Source: Pseudonocardia sp. CNS-004 (GTDB taxonomy: Bacteria > Actinomycetota > Actinomycetes > Mycobacteriales > Pseudonocardiaceae). Taken from it: a stretch of 64,000 bases of DNA. Position numbers and translations under genes: made by a program. This document shows positions 28,076-38,424 of the stretch, one piece after another (position 1 is the stretch's first letter; every line of letters starts with the position of its first letter). A model generated the notes under the pieces. That model was given only the letters and a program-made list of their open reading frames with translations. It was not told where the DNA came from and ran no database searches. The stretch covers positions 1 to 64,000 of the forward strand of contig MKJV01000033.1 in assembly GCA_001942185.1 (NCBI GenBank), read 5' to 3'.

Positions 28076-29313
28076 TCAGTCCGCGGCCAGGCGGCGGGCG
28101 GGTGCGGTGACGACGCGCCAGCCCGCGAAGGCCAGCGCGGTCAGGAGCGCGCTGCCGAACGCGTACAGCGCGACGGTCACCGGAAGGCGCTGCGCAGCGA
28201 GGCCCAGGCCGAGGACCGGCACGGTGAGGCCCACGTAGGCGGCCAGGAACAGCGCGGTCGCGGTCTCCCCGCGCCGGTGCGCCGCCGCGGTGGCGAGCAC
28301 GGTGGACATGCTGCCCTTGAACGCGATGCCGGCACCGGCACCGGCGAAGGCACCCGCGGCGAGGAACAGTGCGAGCAGTTGCAGATGCACCCCGAGGACC
28401 AGGCGAGGATGCCGACGGCCATGGCGGCGAGCCCCATGGTCTGCTGCCGTCGCCCACCGACGCGGTGCAACGGGATCTGGGCGACGGCGGCGCAACCGAA
28501 GACCAGAAGCGCCGCGAGGCCGGCTACGAGGCGGCTGCCGGTATCGAACAGCGTGGTGAGCACGACCGGCGCGAGCGAGGTGAAGAGGCCGAAGACCGCG
28601 AAGGCGACGACCGAGGACGCGGCGGCGCCGACGAACGTGTTCCGGTGCTCGGGGGCCACGCTGGTGCGTTGCGGGCGGTACGCCGGACGCGGGTCGGGTC
28701 GTCGGACGGTCTCCGGGACGAGCGTGAGCGCGGCCAGCCCGATCGCCAGCAGCAGCAGCGACACCACATACGGGACGTGCAACGGGGAGCTGGTGTGCTC
28801 GGAGAGCAGGCCGGAGATCAGCGGGCCGAGGCCCAGCCCGCCCAGGTTGGTCGCGGTGGCCACCACCTCGGCGCGCCGTGGGCCTCCGTCGGGGCGGGCG
28901 CGACCGTGCAGGTCGGCCAGGTGCGCGGTGGCGGTTGCAGTGACGAGCCCGACGCTCACCCCCGACAGCACCCGGCCGACCACCAGCGCGGGCAGCGCGG
29001 CCGACGCGACGAAGGTCGCGCTGGAGGCGATGCCGAACAGCAACCCCAACGCGAGCATCCGCTTGCGTCCTGCCCAGTCCGAGATGTGCCCGGCCAGGAA
29101 CAGGGCGCCCAGCACACCGACCGCGTAGACGGCGAAGACCACAGTGACGATCAGTGCCCCGAAGCCGTCGGCGCGCTGGTAGAGCGGGTACAGCGGGGTC
29201 GGCAGCGTCGAGGACGCCATGACGACCGTGAACAGGTAGGCGATCAGCCAGAAGCCACGGTCGTGGTGGCGGCGCGACCGCGGCCCCGCTGAGGCGGCGT
29301 ATGTGGTGTGCAC
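28076..29313 (-). CDS. MFS transporter
   Basis: About 413 residues, twelve-helix permease. The N-terminal half has FWLIAYLFTVVMASSTLPTP and the loop-2 motif LFLAGHISDWAGRKRMLALG. The C-terminal half continues in another frame after a shift near 28395 (LQLLALFLAAGAFAGAGAGI), repaired by one base. The GTG start at 29313 follows GGGAGAT. It resembles drug-efflux-type MFS proteins. It is divergent from a LysR gene, which is its likely regulator. Confidence 0.82.
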
Positions 29314-29463
29314 CAGATCTCCCGTTCGTGGGCGCACGTCGCGCCCGGCATGTTGGCGGGCCGGGACGGCCCGTGTGAGGGGGTGGGCCGCCCCGGCACT
29401 GCGGTACAACCGGGTGCCGCAGGTGCGGCTTCCCACGTCAGCGCGATGGTTTGGGATTACAGT

Positions 29464-29480
29464 TATCTTCATCGGAGATA
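29464..29480. promoter_or_regulatory. LysR-type box (ATC-N9-GAT)
   Basis: TATCTTCATCGGAGATA gives ATC-N9-GAT and a TATCT/AGATA inverted repeat. It lies in the gap between the divergent MFS and LysR genes, 25 bases before the LysR start. This is the classic LysR recognition geometry, so autoregulation and control of the MFS operon are likely. Confidence 0.55.
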
Positions 29481-29504
29481 TATTCGAGTGCGGCTGGGGG
29501 TCGG

Positions 29505-30437
29505 GTGGAGCTCAGGCAGTTGCAGGTGGTCGTCGCGGTTGCGACGCAGGGGGCTTCTCGGCGGCGGGTAGGCAGCTGCGGCTGGTGCAGTCGGCGGTTT
29601 CGGCGACAGTGCGCGCCGTCGAGCGGGAACTCGACGTGCCGCTCTTCGAGCGCACGACGCGCCGCGTCGTGCCGACCACGGCCGGTGAGGCGTTCGTGGC
29701 AGCGGCCCGCAACGCCCTGTCCGCCATCGACGAGGTGCGCGCCGCGGTCGACGCGCGCGGGGAGTACTGCGCGGCCAGGTCACCGTGGGTGTGCTGCAGG
29801 GGTTGGCCGGGGTCCCGCTGCGGGCCATCGGTGCACTGCGTCGCGAACACCCGGAGGTGGTGGTGCAGCTTCGCCAGACGCCCGCGGAGGAGATCATCGA
29901 CGCGGTGCGGGACGGCACGGTCGATCTCGCCGTCGTCGCGTTGACCGGTCGCCTGCGCGGGCTTACCTCCGTCCCGTTGACGCGGGACCGGATGGTCGTT
30001 CTCGCCGGCCCGCGGTGCGATCTGCCGGACGCCCCGGTCACCCTCACCGACCTCGCCGGTCACCCCTTCGTCGACTTCGCGCCCGGCTGGGCCATCCGAC
30101 AGGAGGTGGACCGCGCCTTCCGGACCGCAGGGGCGGATCGCATCAGTGCGTTCGAGACGAACGACATCCTGGCCGCGGGCGAGCTGGTACGCGCGGACCT
30201 GGGAGTGACGATCGTCCCGACCTCACTCGCCGCGCGATTCCCCGATCTCCGCTCGGTACCCATCGCCGGGCACGCGCCGGCCTGGACCATCGGGGTCGTG
30301 CACCGTCGCGACGTGCTCGTGCCGGCGGCGGTCGCGCTGCTCCAGCACGTCGAGCGCGGGCGCTCCGGTCGCGCGGGGCCCCGCGCAAGACGGCCGCTGC
30401 CGATGACTCCGCGGGTAGGAGTACGGCACCGCGGTGA
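29505..30437 (+). CDS. LysR-family transcriptional regulator (frameshifted)
   Basis: About 310 residues. The helix-turn-helix part is split between frames: VELRQLQVVVAVATQG, then AAGRQLRLVQSAVSATVRAV and PLFERTTRRVVPTTAGEAF. The ligand-binding half is clear (GVLQGLAGVPLRAIGALRRE, RDGTVDLAVVALTGRLRGL, DLGVTIVPTSLAARFPDL). Shifts near 29552 and 29775 are each repaired by one base. The C-terminal end is uncertain; I use the stop at 30437 in the adjacent frame. It is divergent from the MFS/amidohydrolase pair. Confidence 0.78.
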   Translation: MELRQLQVVVAVATQGASRRRVGSCGWCSRRFRRQCAPSSGNSTCRSSSARRAASCRPRPVRRSWQRPATPCPPSTRCAPRSTRAGSTARPGHRGCAAGVGRGPAAGHRCTASRTPGGGGAASPDARGGDHRRGAGRHGRSRRRRVDRSPARAYLRPVDAGPDGRSRRPAVRSAGRPGHPHRPRRSPLRRLRARLGHPTGGGPRLPDRRGGSHQCVRDERHPGRGRAGTRGPGSDDRPDLTRRAIPRSPLGTHRRARAGLDHRGRAPSRRARAGGGRAAPARRARALRSRGAPRKTAAADDSAGRSTAPR

Positions 30438-30539
30438 TGTTCGCGGGGGCCCCGATGGCGGTGCGAGGGCGGCCCGCCTTGGGAGTTCGATCGGTCGCAG
30501 TGATGGGAGCATGCGTATTGACCCATCTAGTCTCTGGGC

Positions 30540-31436
30540 ATGGAGCTGCGCCAGCTGGAGTATTTCGTCGCCGTGGCCGAGGAACGTCACTTCACCCGGG
30601 CCGCGCAGCGGTCGCTGGTCTCCCAGTCGGGCCTCTCTGCCTCGATCCGGGCCCTCGAGCGCGAGATCGGCGCGCCGCTGTTCATCCGCTCGACGCGCCG
30701 GGTGGAGCTCACCGAGATCGGGGCAGCTGTGCTGCGCGAGGCCCGGCGCGCCCTGGCCGGGGCGTCAGCGGCCCTGGACGCCGCCGCAGCGGTCCAAGGA
30801 CTGTTGCGCGGGTCCCTCTCGGTCGGTAGCGAGCAGTGCATCGCAGGGGTCGACGTCCCGGCGATCTTGGCCCGATTCCGCGCAACGCATCCCGGTGTGC
30901 AGGTCAGACTCCGCCACGACGGCTCCCAGGCCCTCATCGACGGGGTCGCCGGCAACCGGCTCGACGCCGCGTTCGTGGCGGTGACCGGGCCGGTACCCGA
31001 GACGGTGGCGCTCTCACCCGTTGTCAGCGCGCCGATGGTCGTGGTGGCTCACCCCGGTCGCGCTCTGCCCGCCGACGTCGTGACCTGGGAGGACCTCGCG
31101 GAAGAGACATTCGTCGACTTCCAGGTGGACTGGAGCGTCCGCCGCATCGTCGACCTCGCCGCGGCGCGCGCGGGCATCACCCGCTCCGCGACCATCGAGG
31201 TCAACGACGTCCACAGCCTGCTCGACCTCGTGGGGCACGACATGGGCGTCGCCGTCGTGCCGCAGCCCATCGCGGAGAAGGACAAGGCCGCGCACCTGAT
31301 TGCTCGGCCGATGCCCGACGACCCCGAGGCACGCTGGCAGGTGGCGCTCGCCGTCGGCGCGGGCGAGCGATCGAGCCCGGCCGCCCGGCAGTTCTGCCGC
31401 CTCGCGGTGGAGGGCTCGTCGCCGGCACTGGCCTGA
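30540..31436 (+). CDS. LysR-family transcriptional regulator
   Basis: Intact, 298 residues. The DNA-binding domain MELRQLEYFVAVAEERHFTR through LFIRSTRRVELTEIG is canonical, followed by the two-lobed ligand domain (GLLRGSLSVGSEQCIAGVDV, GHDMGVAVVPQPIAE). The ATG is at 30540; GATGGG/CCCATC arms at 30502-30527 may be an autoregulatory site. It is similar in layout to the LysR gene just upstream, suggesting a tandem duplication. No divergent partner is adjacent, so the target is unclear. Confidence 0.88.
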   Translation: MELRQLEYFVAVAEERHFTRAAQRSLVSQSGLSASIRALEREIGAPLFIRSTRRVELTEIGAAVLREARRALAGASAALDAAAAVQGLLRGSLSVGSEQCIAGVDVPAILARFRATHPGVQVRLRHDGSQALIDGVAGNRLDAAFVAVTGPVPETVALSPVVSAPMVVVAHPGRALPADVVTWEDLAEETFVDFQVDWSVRRIVDLAAARAGITRSATIEVNDVHSLLDLVGHDMGVAVVPQPIAEKDKAAHLIARPMPDDPEARWQVALAVGAGERSSPAARQFCRLAVEGSSPALA

Positions 31437-31605
31437 GTGCGCGACACGGTCGGGCCGAGCCGGCAACCATTCAGGAGCCGGTCATCGTGGGGCGACGTGC
31501 GCGACCGCCCGGCGAGCTCGCAGCGGCTCGGCCTCCGCGACGCCCGGAGATCGACGCGTGCGGGGAGCCGGCGACGAGTGGTGCCGGGCGGACTCGTGCG
31601 CAGCT

Positions 31606-32928
31606 CTACCCGAGCGCGGCGCCGTCCGGGAGGAGCCGGTCGCGGGAGGCACGGACGTGGTCGCGGACGTGCCGCAGGTCGTGGCTGAGCAGTTTCCCGT
31701 TGGCCTTCACCAGCCGTCCCGCCACGAACACCGCGTCGACGTTCTCGCCGTCGGCCAGCGTGATGGCGGCGGCCAGGTCGTTGATCAGCGCGAGGTTGGG
31801 CCGGTCGACCGCGAGCAGGATGATGTCGGCCTGCTTGCCGGGGGTGAGGGAGCCGATCCGGTCCTCCATGCCCAGCGTGCGGGCGCCCTCCAGGGTGGCG
31901 ATCCGCACCGCGTCGCGGGTGCGCAGCTCCAGGCGGCTCGTCCACTCGCCCCGCTGCAGCGCGAGGTGGTTCTGCCAGCCGCGCTCGGCCTCCAGCATGC
32001 CGCGCATCTCGGCGAACAGGCTCCCGCCGACGCCGCTGACGACGTCGACGCTCAGGCTCGGCTGCACCCCGGCGGCGATCAGCCGCCCGGTGGCCGGGTA
32101 GCCGTGGCCCATCTGCATCTCCACCCGTGGTGAGATCGAGACGTGCCCGCCGGTGTCGGCGATGAGCCGCAGCTCGTCGTCGGTGCACGTGTTGCAGTGC
32201 ACGTAGATCAGGTCCGGGCCGAGCAGGTCGCGCTCGTGCATCTCCGTCACGGCACGGGCCCTGCCGAGCAGGCCGCAGCCCAGGTGAACCGACGTCCGCA
32301 GGTCGAGCTCGCGGGCCAGCTGCAGGTCCACCTCGGCCTCGGGCATCGAGGCGAACTCGGGGCCGAGGCTGGCCAGCGCCATCGTGACCCGCTGGTCGTC
32401 CGAGCTGAAGTACGTCTTGCGCACGCGCGCGACGTCGGCGGTGTACCAGCTGGCGGCGGGTGTGCGGGGCAGGCCGTAGCCGTACACCCCGCGGATGCCC
32501 GACGCGACGAGGCCCTCGACCGCCGCGTCGGCGTGCTCCGGCGTGTTGACGATGTGCGACCAGTCGAAGATCGTCGTGATGCCGTTGTTGAGCGCCTCCA
32601 ACCCGCTGAGCAGGTCGGCGATGCCCACGTCCTCGGCGCTGAACCTCGGTCCGAGCCCGCCGAGCATGTGCTCGACGTACTCGCCGATCGTCCAGTCCGC
32701 GGCCACCTGGCGCACCGCGGCCTGCCACATGTGGCGGTGGGTGTCGACCAGGCCGGGCATCACGATGCGGTCGGTCGCGTCGATGCGCTGGGCGTCCGGC
32801 GCGTCGATGTGCGGGGCGACCTCGCGGATGACGTCGTCCTCGATCAGGACGTCGCCGCGGCGCAGATCGCCGATCTCGGGGTCGACGGACAGGATCGTGC
32901 CACCGGTGATGAGGGTCCTTGCGGTCAT
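31606..32928 (-). CDS. amidohydrolase family protein (TRZ/ATZ type)
   Basis: Intact, 440 residues, no signal peptide. The metal motif VMPGLVDTHRHMWQAA, the His of TSVHLGCGLL, DLIYVHCNTCTDDEL and the Asp of PSLSVDVVSGVGGSLF give the superfamily ligand set. It is the last gene of operon A; its ATG overlaps the stop of the amidohydrolase-3 gene (ATGA at 32925-32928). It is a cytoplasmic relative of the exported enzyme at 26478-28013. A deaminase or chlorohydrolase-like reaction on a ring compound is likely, but the substrate is unknown. Confidence 0.87.
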   Translation of the reverse strand: MTARTLITGGTILSVDPEIGDLRRGDVLIEDDVIREVAPHIDAPDAQRIDATDRIVMPGLVDTHRHMWQAAVRQVAADWTIGEYVEHMLGGLGPRFSAEDVGIADLLSGLEALNNGITTIFDWSHIVNTPEHADAAVEGLVASGIRGVYGYGLPRTPAASWYTADVARVRKTYFSSDDQRVTMALASLGPEFASMPEAEVDLQLARELDLRTSVHLGCGLLGRARAVTEMHERDLLGPDLIYVHCNTCTDDELRLIADTGGHVSISPRVEMQMGHGYPATGRLIAAGVQPSLSVDVVSGVGGSLFAEMRGMLEAERGWQNHLALQRGEWTSRLELRTRDAVRIATLEGARTLGMEDRIGSLTPGKQADIILLAVDRPNLALINDLAAAITLADGENVDAVFVAGRLVKANGKLLSHDLRHVRDHVRASRDRLLPDGAALG

Positions 32929-34599
32929 CGGGAGAGCTCCTTCGCTCGTTCCGGTTCCGGCGCGGAGGCGGTGCCGTCGGTGGTGGTGCGGTCGGTGACG
33001 GCGCCGCTGGAGTGGACCGGCCGTCCCCCGACGACGGTCAGATCCGCGGAGATGGCGGGGATCGCGCTCTCGTCGACCGTGAGGTAGTCGGCGTCGAGAA
33101 CGGCGAAGTCGGCGAGCGCGCCCGGGAGGAGGTGGCCCCGGTCATGTTCCTCGAACGACATCCAGGCGCTCCCGGAGGTGTACGCGGTCAGCGCCTCCTC
33201 ACGCGTGAGCAGGTGCTCGGGCGCCCGCCGCTGCACCCCGTCGAGAGAACGGCCGGTGACCAGCCACCACAGCGCGAGCCACGGGCTGAACGACGACGCG
33301 CGGGTGGCGTCGGTCCCGGCGGCGATCGGGATCCCGGCGCCGCGCAGCTCCCCGATGGGGGGCGCCCGGTGGAGCGCCTCGGCGCCCCACACCTGCTCGG
33401 ACGCGCCCGCCTTGAAGACGAGGTGGTCGTCGAGGACGACCCCCGCGCCCAGTGCCGCGAGGCGCGCGGTGTTGCGCGGGCTGAGCCGGTCGGCGTGGGC
33501 GATGACGAACCGCAGGTCCGTGAGTGGGGTCTCCGCGTGGACCTCCTCCCACACGTCGAGGATCACGTCGAGGCTGCTGTCGAGCACCGCGTGCACCTGC
33601 ATCGGCCAGCCGCGCCGCGCCGTGGCCCGGGTGATCCGGAGGAAGTCGGCGCGTGCCTCCTCGCAGATCTCGAACGGCTCCAGACCCTCGAAGTCGTGGC
33701 ACCCGAAGTGCACGACCTCCCCGACGCCGAGGATGCGCAGCAGGTCGTCGCCGAACCGGCTCTGCTGATGGCGCAGCCACGACTCGAGCTGCTCGGGCTC
33801 CTGGCCCGGGTCGACCGCGGAGAAGTACAGCCGCATCCGCATGGACAGCGCCTCGCGCCGCCACAGGTCGAACAGGCTGTCGTAGCGCTCCGGGCCCATG
33901 CCGAACCCGCCCGCGTCGACGAGGCCGGTCAGGCCGGCCCCGTGCAACTCGCGCATCATCGCCGCCGTGCTCGCGGCCTCCTGTTCGCGGGTGCGCCGCG
34001 GCATCGCCCCGAGGCAGTGCGAGAACGCGCCCAGCCCCGTCACCCGGCCCGTCGGGCGGCCGTCGGCGTCCCGCTCCACGGCACCGCCCGGCGGGTCACC
34101 GGCCATCCGGTCGATGCCGCTCGCCCGCAGTGCCGCGGAGTTGAGGACGCTGTACTCGTAGAGGACCTGCAGGTAGACGGGGTGGTCGGGCGCCACCGCG
34201 TCGAGCTCCTCCCGGGTCGCGCCCGGCCCTCGGTGAACTGGGTGGGGTGCCAGCCGCCGACCGCGCGGATCCACTCGCCGGGCTCGCACGTCGCGGTGGC
34301 CCGCCGGATGCTCTCCAGCGCCGACGCCACACTCGGCATCCCGGTCCAGTGCAGCTCCCGGTCGAACGACGCCCCGGCCCGCACCGCGTGGATGTGGCCG
34401 TCGATCAGCCCGGGCACCACGCGCCGGCCCCCGAGGTCGACGACGGTGGTGCCGGGACCGGCCAGGTCCCGGACCTCCGCGTCGGTCCCGAGCGCCACCA
34501 CCCGGCCGCCCGACACGCCGATGGCGGTCGTCTCCGGTGCCCCGGCGCCTGGCGCCCCGGCCACACCCACCCGTTCAGGTAGACCGCCTCGGCCCTCAC
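32925..34599 (-). CDS. amidohydrolase-3 family protein (YtcJ/NfdA-like)
   Basis: About 559 residues. Starts VRAEAVYLNGWVW at the GTG at 34599, overlapping the E2 stop (GTGA). The metal motif VVPGLIDGHIHAVRAG, the mid-protein QVHAVLDSSLDVILDVW, RFVIAHADRLSP and late PIAAGTDATRASSFSPW are typical of N-substituted formamide deformylases and YtcJ. Shifts near 34560 and 34225 are each repaired by a single base. Its presence in a 2-oxoacid dehydrogenase operon suggests it releases the amine or acid that feeds the pathway. Confidence 0.82.
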
Positions 34600-35952
34600 A
34601 GCTCGGCGCTCCAGTCCCGCTGCTCCAGGCCGTTCTTGACCTCCCGGAGGAAGCGGGCGGCGTACCCGCCGTCGATCGCGCGGTGGTCGAACGACAGCGC
34701 GAGGTTGCCGACCGGGCGCACCACGACGGCGTAGCCGCCGCCGGGGACCTCCACGGCGACCGGGCGCGGGGTCACCGCGTCGGTCGCGAGGATCGCCACC
34801 TGCGGCTGGTTGATCACCGCTCCGGTGAGCAGCGTCCCGTACGGGCCGGGGTTGCTGATCGTGAAGGTGCCGCCCGCGAAGTCGTCCGCGGTCGTCTTGC
34901 GCGCCCGCGCGGCCCGGGCCAGCCGGGTGACGTCGCGGGCGATCGCCCGCAGCCGCTTCCCGTCGGCGTCCTTCACGACCGGGACGACGAGGCCGTCGGC
35001 GTCGAGGTCGACCGCGATGCCGAGGTTGACCCGGTTGTACACGAGCAGCTCGTCGTTGCCGACGCTCGCGTTGACGTGCGGGAACTTCGCGATCGCGTCC
35101 ACCACCGCCCGCGCGACGAAGGGCAGGTAGGTCAGGCTGCTGCCCTCGGTCGCCTTCCAGTCGTCGGCGACCGCCGCCCGGGCGCGGTCGACGGCCGAGT
35201 AGTCGGCCTCGACCACCATCAGGGTGTGCGGGGACGTGGCCTTCGACCGCACCATGTGCGCGGCCGTGACCCGGCGGATCGAGGTGAACGGCACCACCCG
35301 CACGTCGTCGAGCGTGAGGCCCGGCGAGAGGTTCGGGGCGCGTTCAGACCCGCTGCGGCGGGTTGGGGCGCCGCCGCGGCGGGCCGGGCCTGCTCCGGTG
35401 CCGGGGCCACCGCTGCCGGGGCGGGCGCGGGGCGCTCGGCCACCGCCACCCGACCGGCCGACCGGGCCGCCTCCGCCGCGGCCGCGACGTCCGAGCGCGT
35501 GATGCGTCCCTTCGGTCCGGTGCCGACGACGTCGCCCGCGTCCAGCCCGTGCTCGCGCAGCAGCCGCCGCACGAGCGGGGTGAGGTGGTGGCGGGGCCCG
35601 CCCCCCGGGCGCGCCCCGCCGGGTCCTCGTGGCGGGGCCGCGGGTGCGGTCGCCGGGCGGGAGCCGGGCTCCCGTTCGTGCTCCCGTTGCGGCTCGCGGT
35701 GCTGCCCCCCGCGGCCGGGGCGCCGCCGCCGATCACGGCGATCACGGACCCGACCGGCACGGTCTGCTCCACGGCCACGACGATCTCCTGGAGGATCCCC
35801 GTGAAGCTCGACGGGACCTCCGTGTCCGTCTTGTCGGTGCTCACCTCGAACAGCGGCTCGCCCTCGGCGACCTGGTCACCGACGTTCTTCAGCCAGCGGG
35901 TCACCGTCGCCTCGGCGACCGTCTCACCCAGCTGCGGCATCGTCACATCCAC
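34596..35952 (-). CDS. 2-oxoacid dehydrogenase E2 (dihydrolipoamide acyltransferase)
   Basis: Core of the operon A dehydrogenase complex, about 453 residues. It has all three parts: a lipoyl domain with the modified Lys (FEVSTDKTDTEVPS, near residue 44), an Ala/Pro linker, an E3-binding domain (TPLVRRLLREHGLDAGDVVG, GRITRSDVAAA) and a catalytic domain ending in LALSFDHRAIDGGYAARFL with the His and Asp of the HxxxDG motif. Frameshifts near 35600 and 35345 are each repaired by one base. The GTG at 35952 follows AAGGAG. It transfers the acyl group from E1 to CoA. Confidence 0.85.
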
Positions 35953-35977
35953 GACGACGATCTCCTTGAGTGTCTGG

Positions 35978-37450
35978 TCACCAGGACGTGGCGACGTACT
36001 TCGACTCGGTGAACTCGAACAGGCCCTCGTGCCCGCCCTCGCGGCCCAGCCCGCTCTGCTTCGTTCCGCCGAACGGGGCCGCCGGGTCGGACACGACCCC
36101 GCGGTTGAGCCCCACCATGCCGCTGTCGAGGGCCTCGCTCACGCGCATGCCCCGGGCAAGATCGGCGGTGTAGACGTAGGACACCAGGCCGTACTCGGTG
36201 TCGTTGGCCAGCGCGACCGCCCGCTCCTCGTCCTCGAAGACGACCAGCGGGGCCACCGGCCCGAAGATCTCCTCGCGGAGCACGGGGGCGCTGTCGGGGA
36301 CCTCGGCGAGCACCGTGGGCAGGTAGAAGTACCCGTCGCGGTCGGGGCTGGCGCCACCGGTGAGCACCCGCGCGCCCGCGGCGACGCTGCCCTCGACCAG
36401 GGACGCCACCTTGCTGCGCGTGTCCTCGTTCACGAGCGGGCCCACGTCGCTGCCCGCGTCGAGGCCGCTGCCGATCCGCAGGGCGCCCATCCGCTCGGCC
36501 AGCCGCTCCGCGAACGCCCCGGCGATGCCGGACTGCACGTAGAACCGGTTGGCCGCGGTGCAGGCCTCGCCACCGTTGCGCATCTTGGCGACCAACGCGC
36601 CGTCGACCGCCTGGTCGAGGTCGGCGTCGTCGAACACGAGGAACGGGGCGTTGCCGCCCAGCTCCATCGAGCAGTTGACGACCGTGCGCGCCGCGGCGGC
36701 GAGCAGCACCCGGCCCACCTCGGTGGAGCCGGTGAACGACAGCTTGCGCACCCGCGGGTCGTCCAGCATCGCGCCGACGACCGCGCGGACCGGCGGGACG
36801 GCACCACGTTGACCACGCCGTCCGGCACGCCGGCCTCGGCGAGCAGGGCTGCGATCGCCAGGGCGGTCAGCGGGGTCTCGCTGGCCGGCTTGAGCACGAC
36901 GGTGCAGCCGGCGCCGAGCGCGGGACCGATCTTGCGCGTGGCCATCGCCGCGGGGAAGTTCCACGGCGTGACCAGCACCGACACCCCGATGGGCTGGCGC
37001 AGCACGATGATGCGGTTCGCCCCGGACGGGCCGTCTGCACCGCGCCCGACAGCCGCACGGCCTCCTCGGCGTACCAGCGGAAGAACTCCGCCGCGTACGC
37101 CACCTCCGACCGCCCGTCGGCGAGCGTCTTGCCGTTCTCCAGCACGATGAGCCGGGCCAGCTGCTCGGAGCGCTCGCGCATCAGCTCGACGCCCGCCGCA
37201 GCACCTCGGCGCGCTCCCGCGGCGGGGTCGCCGCCCAGGCGGGCAGCGCGTCCTGCGCCGCGGTGACCGCGGCGAGCCCGTCCTCGACGGTCCCGCCCGC
37301 CACCGAGGTGACGCGCCGCGCCGTCGCGGGGTCGACGACGTCGAACTCGTCGCCGTCGGAGGCGTCGGTCCACCGGCCGCCGACGAACAGCCCGAGCGGG
37401 ACGCCGGCGAGGATCGCGTCGGTCTCCTGGTCCTTCACGGGAGCGCTCAT
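35978..37450 (-). CDS. NAD(P)-dependent aldehyde dehydrogenase (succinate-semialdehyde type)
   Basis: About 491 residues. The cofactor region [20 protein letters not shown], the glycine loop [10 protein letters not shown], the catalytic Glu in MELGGNAPF and Cys in [14 protein letters not shown] are present, and the end [19 protein letters not shown] fits the GabD branch. Three frameshifts (near 37200, 37025, 36800) are each repaired by a single base. The ATG at 37450 overlaps the E1beta stop (ATGA). It oxidises an aldehyde intermediate to acid in this pathway and is paralogous in position to the gene at 57458. Confidence 0.83.
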
Positions 37451-38424
37451 TCCTGCATCGCCTTCTGCACGCGCTCCGCGATCCGCTCGACCGACGGGAT
37501 GGCCATGTCCTCCAGCGCGTCGGCCGCGGGGAGGGGGATGTGCGGGGTCGTGATCCGCACGGGGGCGCCGTCGAGGTCGTAGAAGATCTCCTCGCCGACG
37601 ATCGAGACGAGCTCGCCGCCCCAGCCGCACAGCCGCGGGTTCTCCTCGACGGTGAACAGCCTGCCGGTGCGGCCGATCTCCTCCAGCAGGGTCTGCGTGT
37701 CGAGCGGTACGAGCGACCGGACGTCGACGACGGTGCAGTCGATCCCGGTGGTCGCGAGCTGCTCGGCCGCCTTCATCGCGCGCGGCACCATCGAGCCGAG
37801 TGCCACGAGGGTGGCGTCGTCGCCGCGGCGCAGCACCTTCGCCTTGCCCAGCTCGTCGTGGATGTCGCCCTCGGGCACCTCACCCTTGGTGGAGTAGAGG
37901 GCCTTCGCCTCGAGGAAGATCACCGGGTCGGGGTCGCGGATCGACGCGGCGAGCAGGCCGACGACGTCGACGGGGCTGGAGGGCACCACGACCTTGAGGC
38001 CGGGGACCGCCATCGCCCAGCTCTCGACGCTCTGCGAGTGCTGCGCGCCGAACCGCAGGCCGCCGCCGTTGCCGGACCGGATCACCAGCGGGAACGAGAC
38101 CTGCCCGTTGGTCATGTACCGGCTCTTGGCGATCTCGTTCACCACGATGTCCCAGCACACGGCGAAGAAGTCGGAGAACATGATCTCCGCGACCGGCCGC
38201 AGGCCCGTCATCGCCGCGCCCATGGCCGCACCGAGGATGGCCTGCTCGCTGATCGGGGTGTCGCGCACCCGCTTCGGGCCGAACTCCTCCAGCAGGCCCA
38301 CGGTCCCCTTGAACACGCCGCCGGCCGCGGCGACGTCCTCACCGAGGAACACGACGTTCTCGTCCCGGCGCATCTCCTGGGCGATGCCCCGGGCGATCGC
38401 CTCCCGGTAGGTCAGTTCCGCCAC
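37447..38424 (-). CDS. 2-oxoacid/acetoin dehydrogenase E1 beta subunit
   Basis: Intact, 325 residues. GEDVAAAGGVFKGTVGLLEE, DTPISEQAILGAAMGAAMTG, the active-site region FGAQHSQSVESWAMAVPGLK and the C-terminal DVRSLVPLDTQTLLEE identify a thiamine-diphosphate E1beta. The GTG at 38424 lies 12 bases inside the E1alpha end. It pairs with E1alpha (38412-39431) to decarboxylate a 2-oxo acid or cleave acetoin. Near-identical blocks occur in the operon B copy at 56484. Confidence 0.9.
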   Translation of the reverse strand: MAELTYREAIARGIAQEMRRDENVVFLGEDVAAAGGVFKGTVGLLEEFGPKRVRDTPISEQAILGAAMGAAMTGLRPVAEIMFSDFFAVCWDIVVNEIAKSRYMTNGQVSFPLVIRSGNGGGLRFGAQHSQSVESWAMAVPGLKVVVPSSPVDVVGLLAASIRDPDPVIFLEAKALYSTKGEVPEGDIHDELGKAKVLRRGDDATLVALGSMVPRAMKAAEQLATTGIDCTVVDVRSLVPLDTQTLLEEIGRTGRLFTVEENPRLCGWGGELVSIVGEEIFYDLDGAPVRITTPHIPLPAADALEDMAIPSVERIAERVQKAMQE

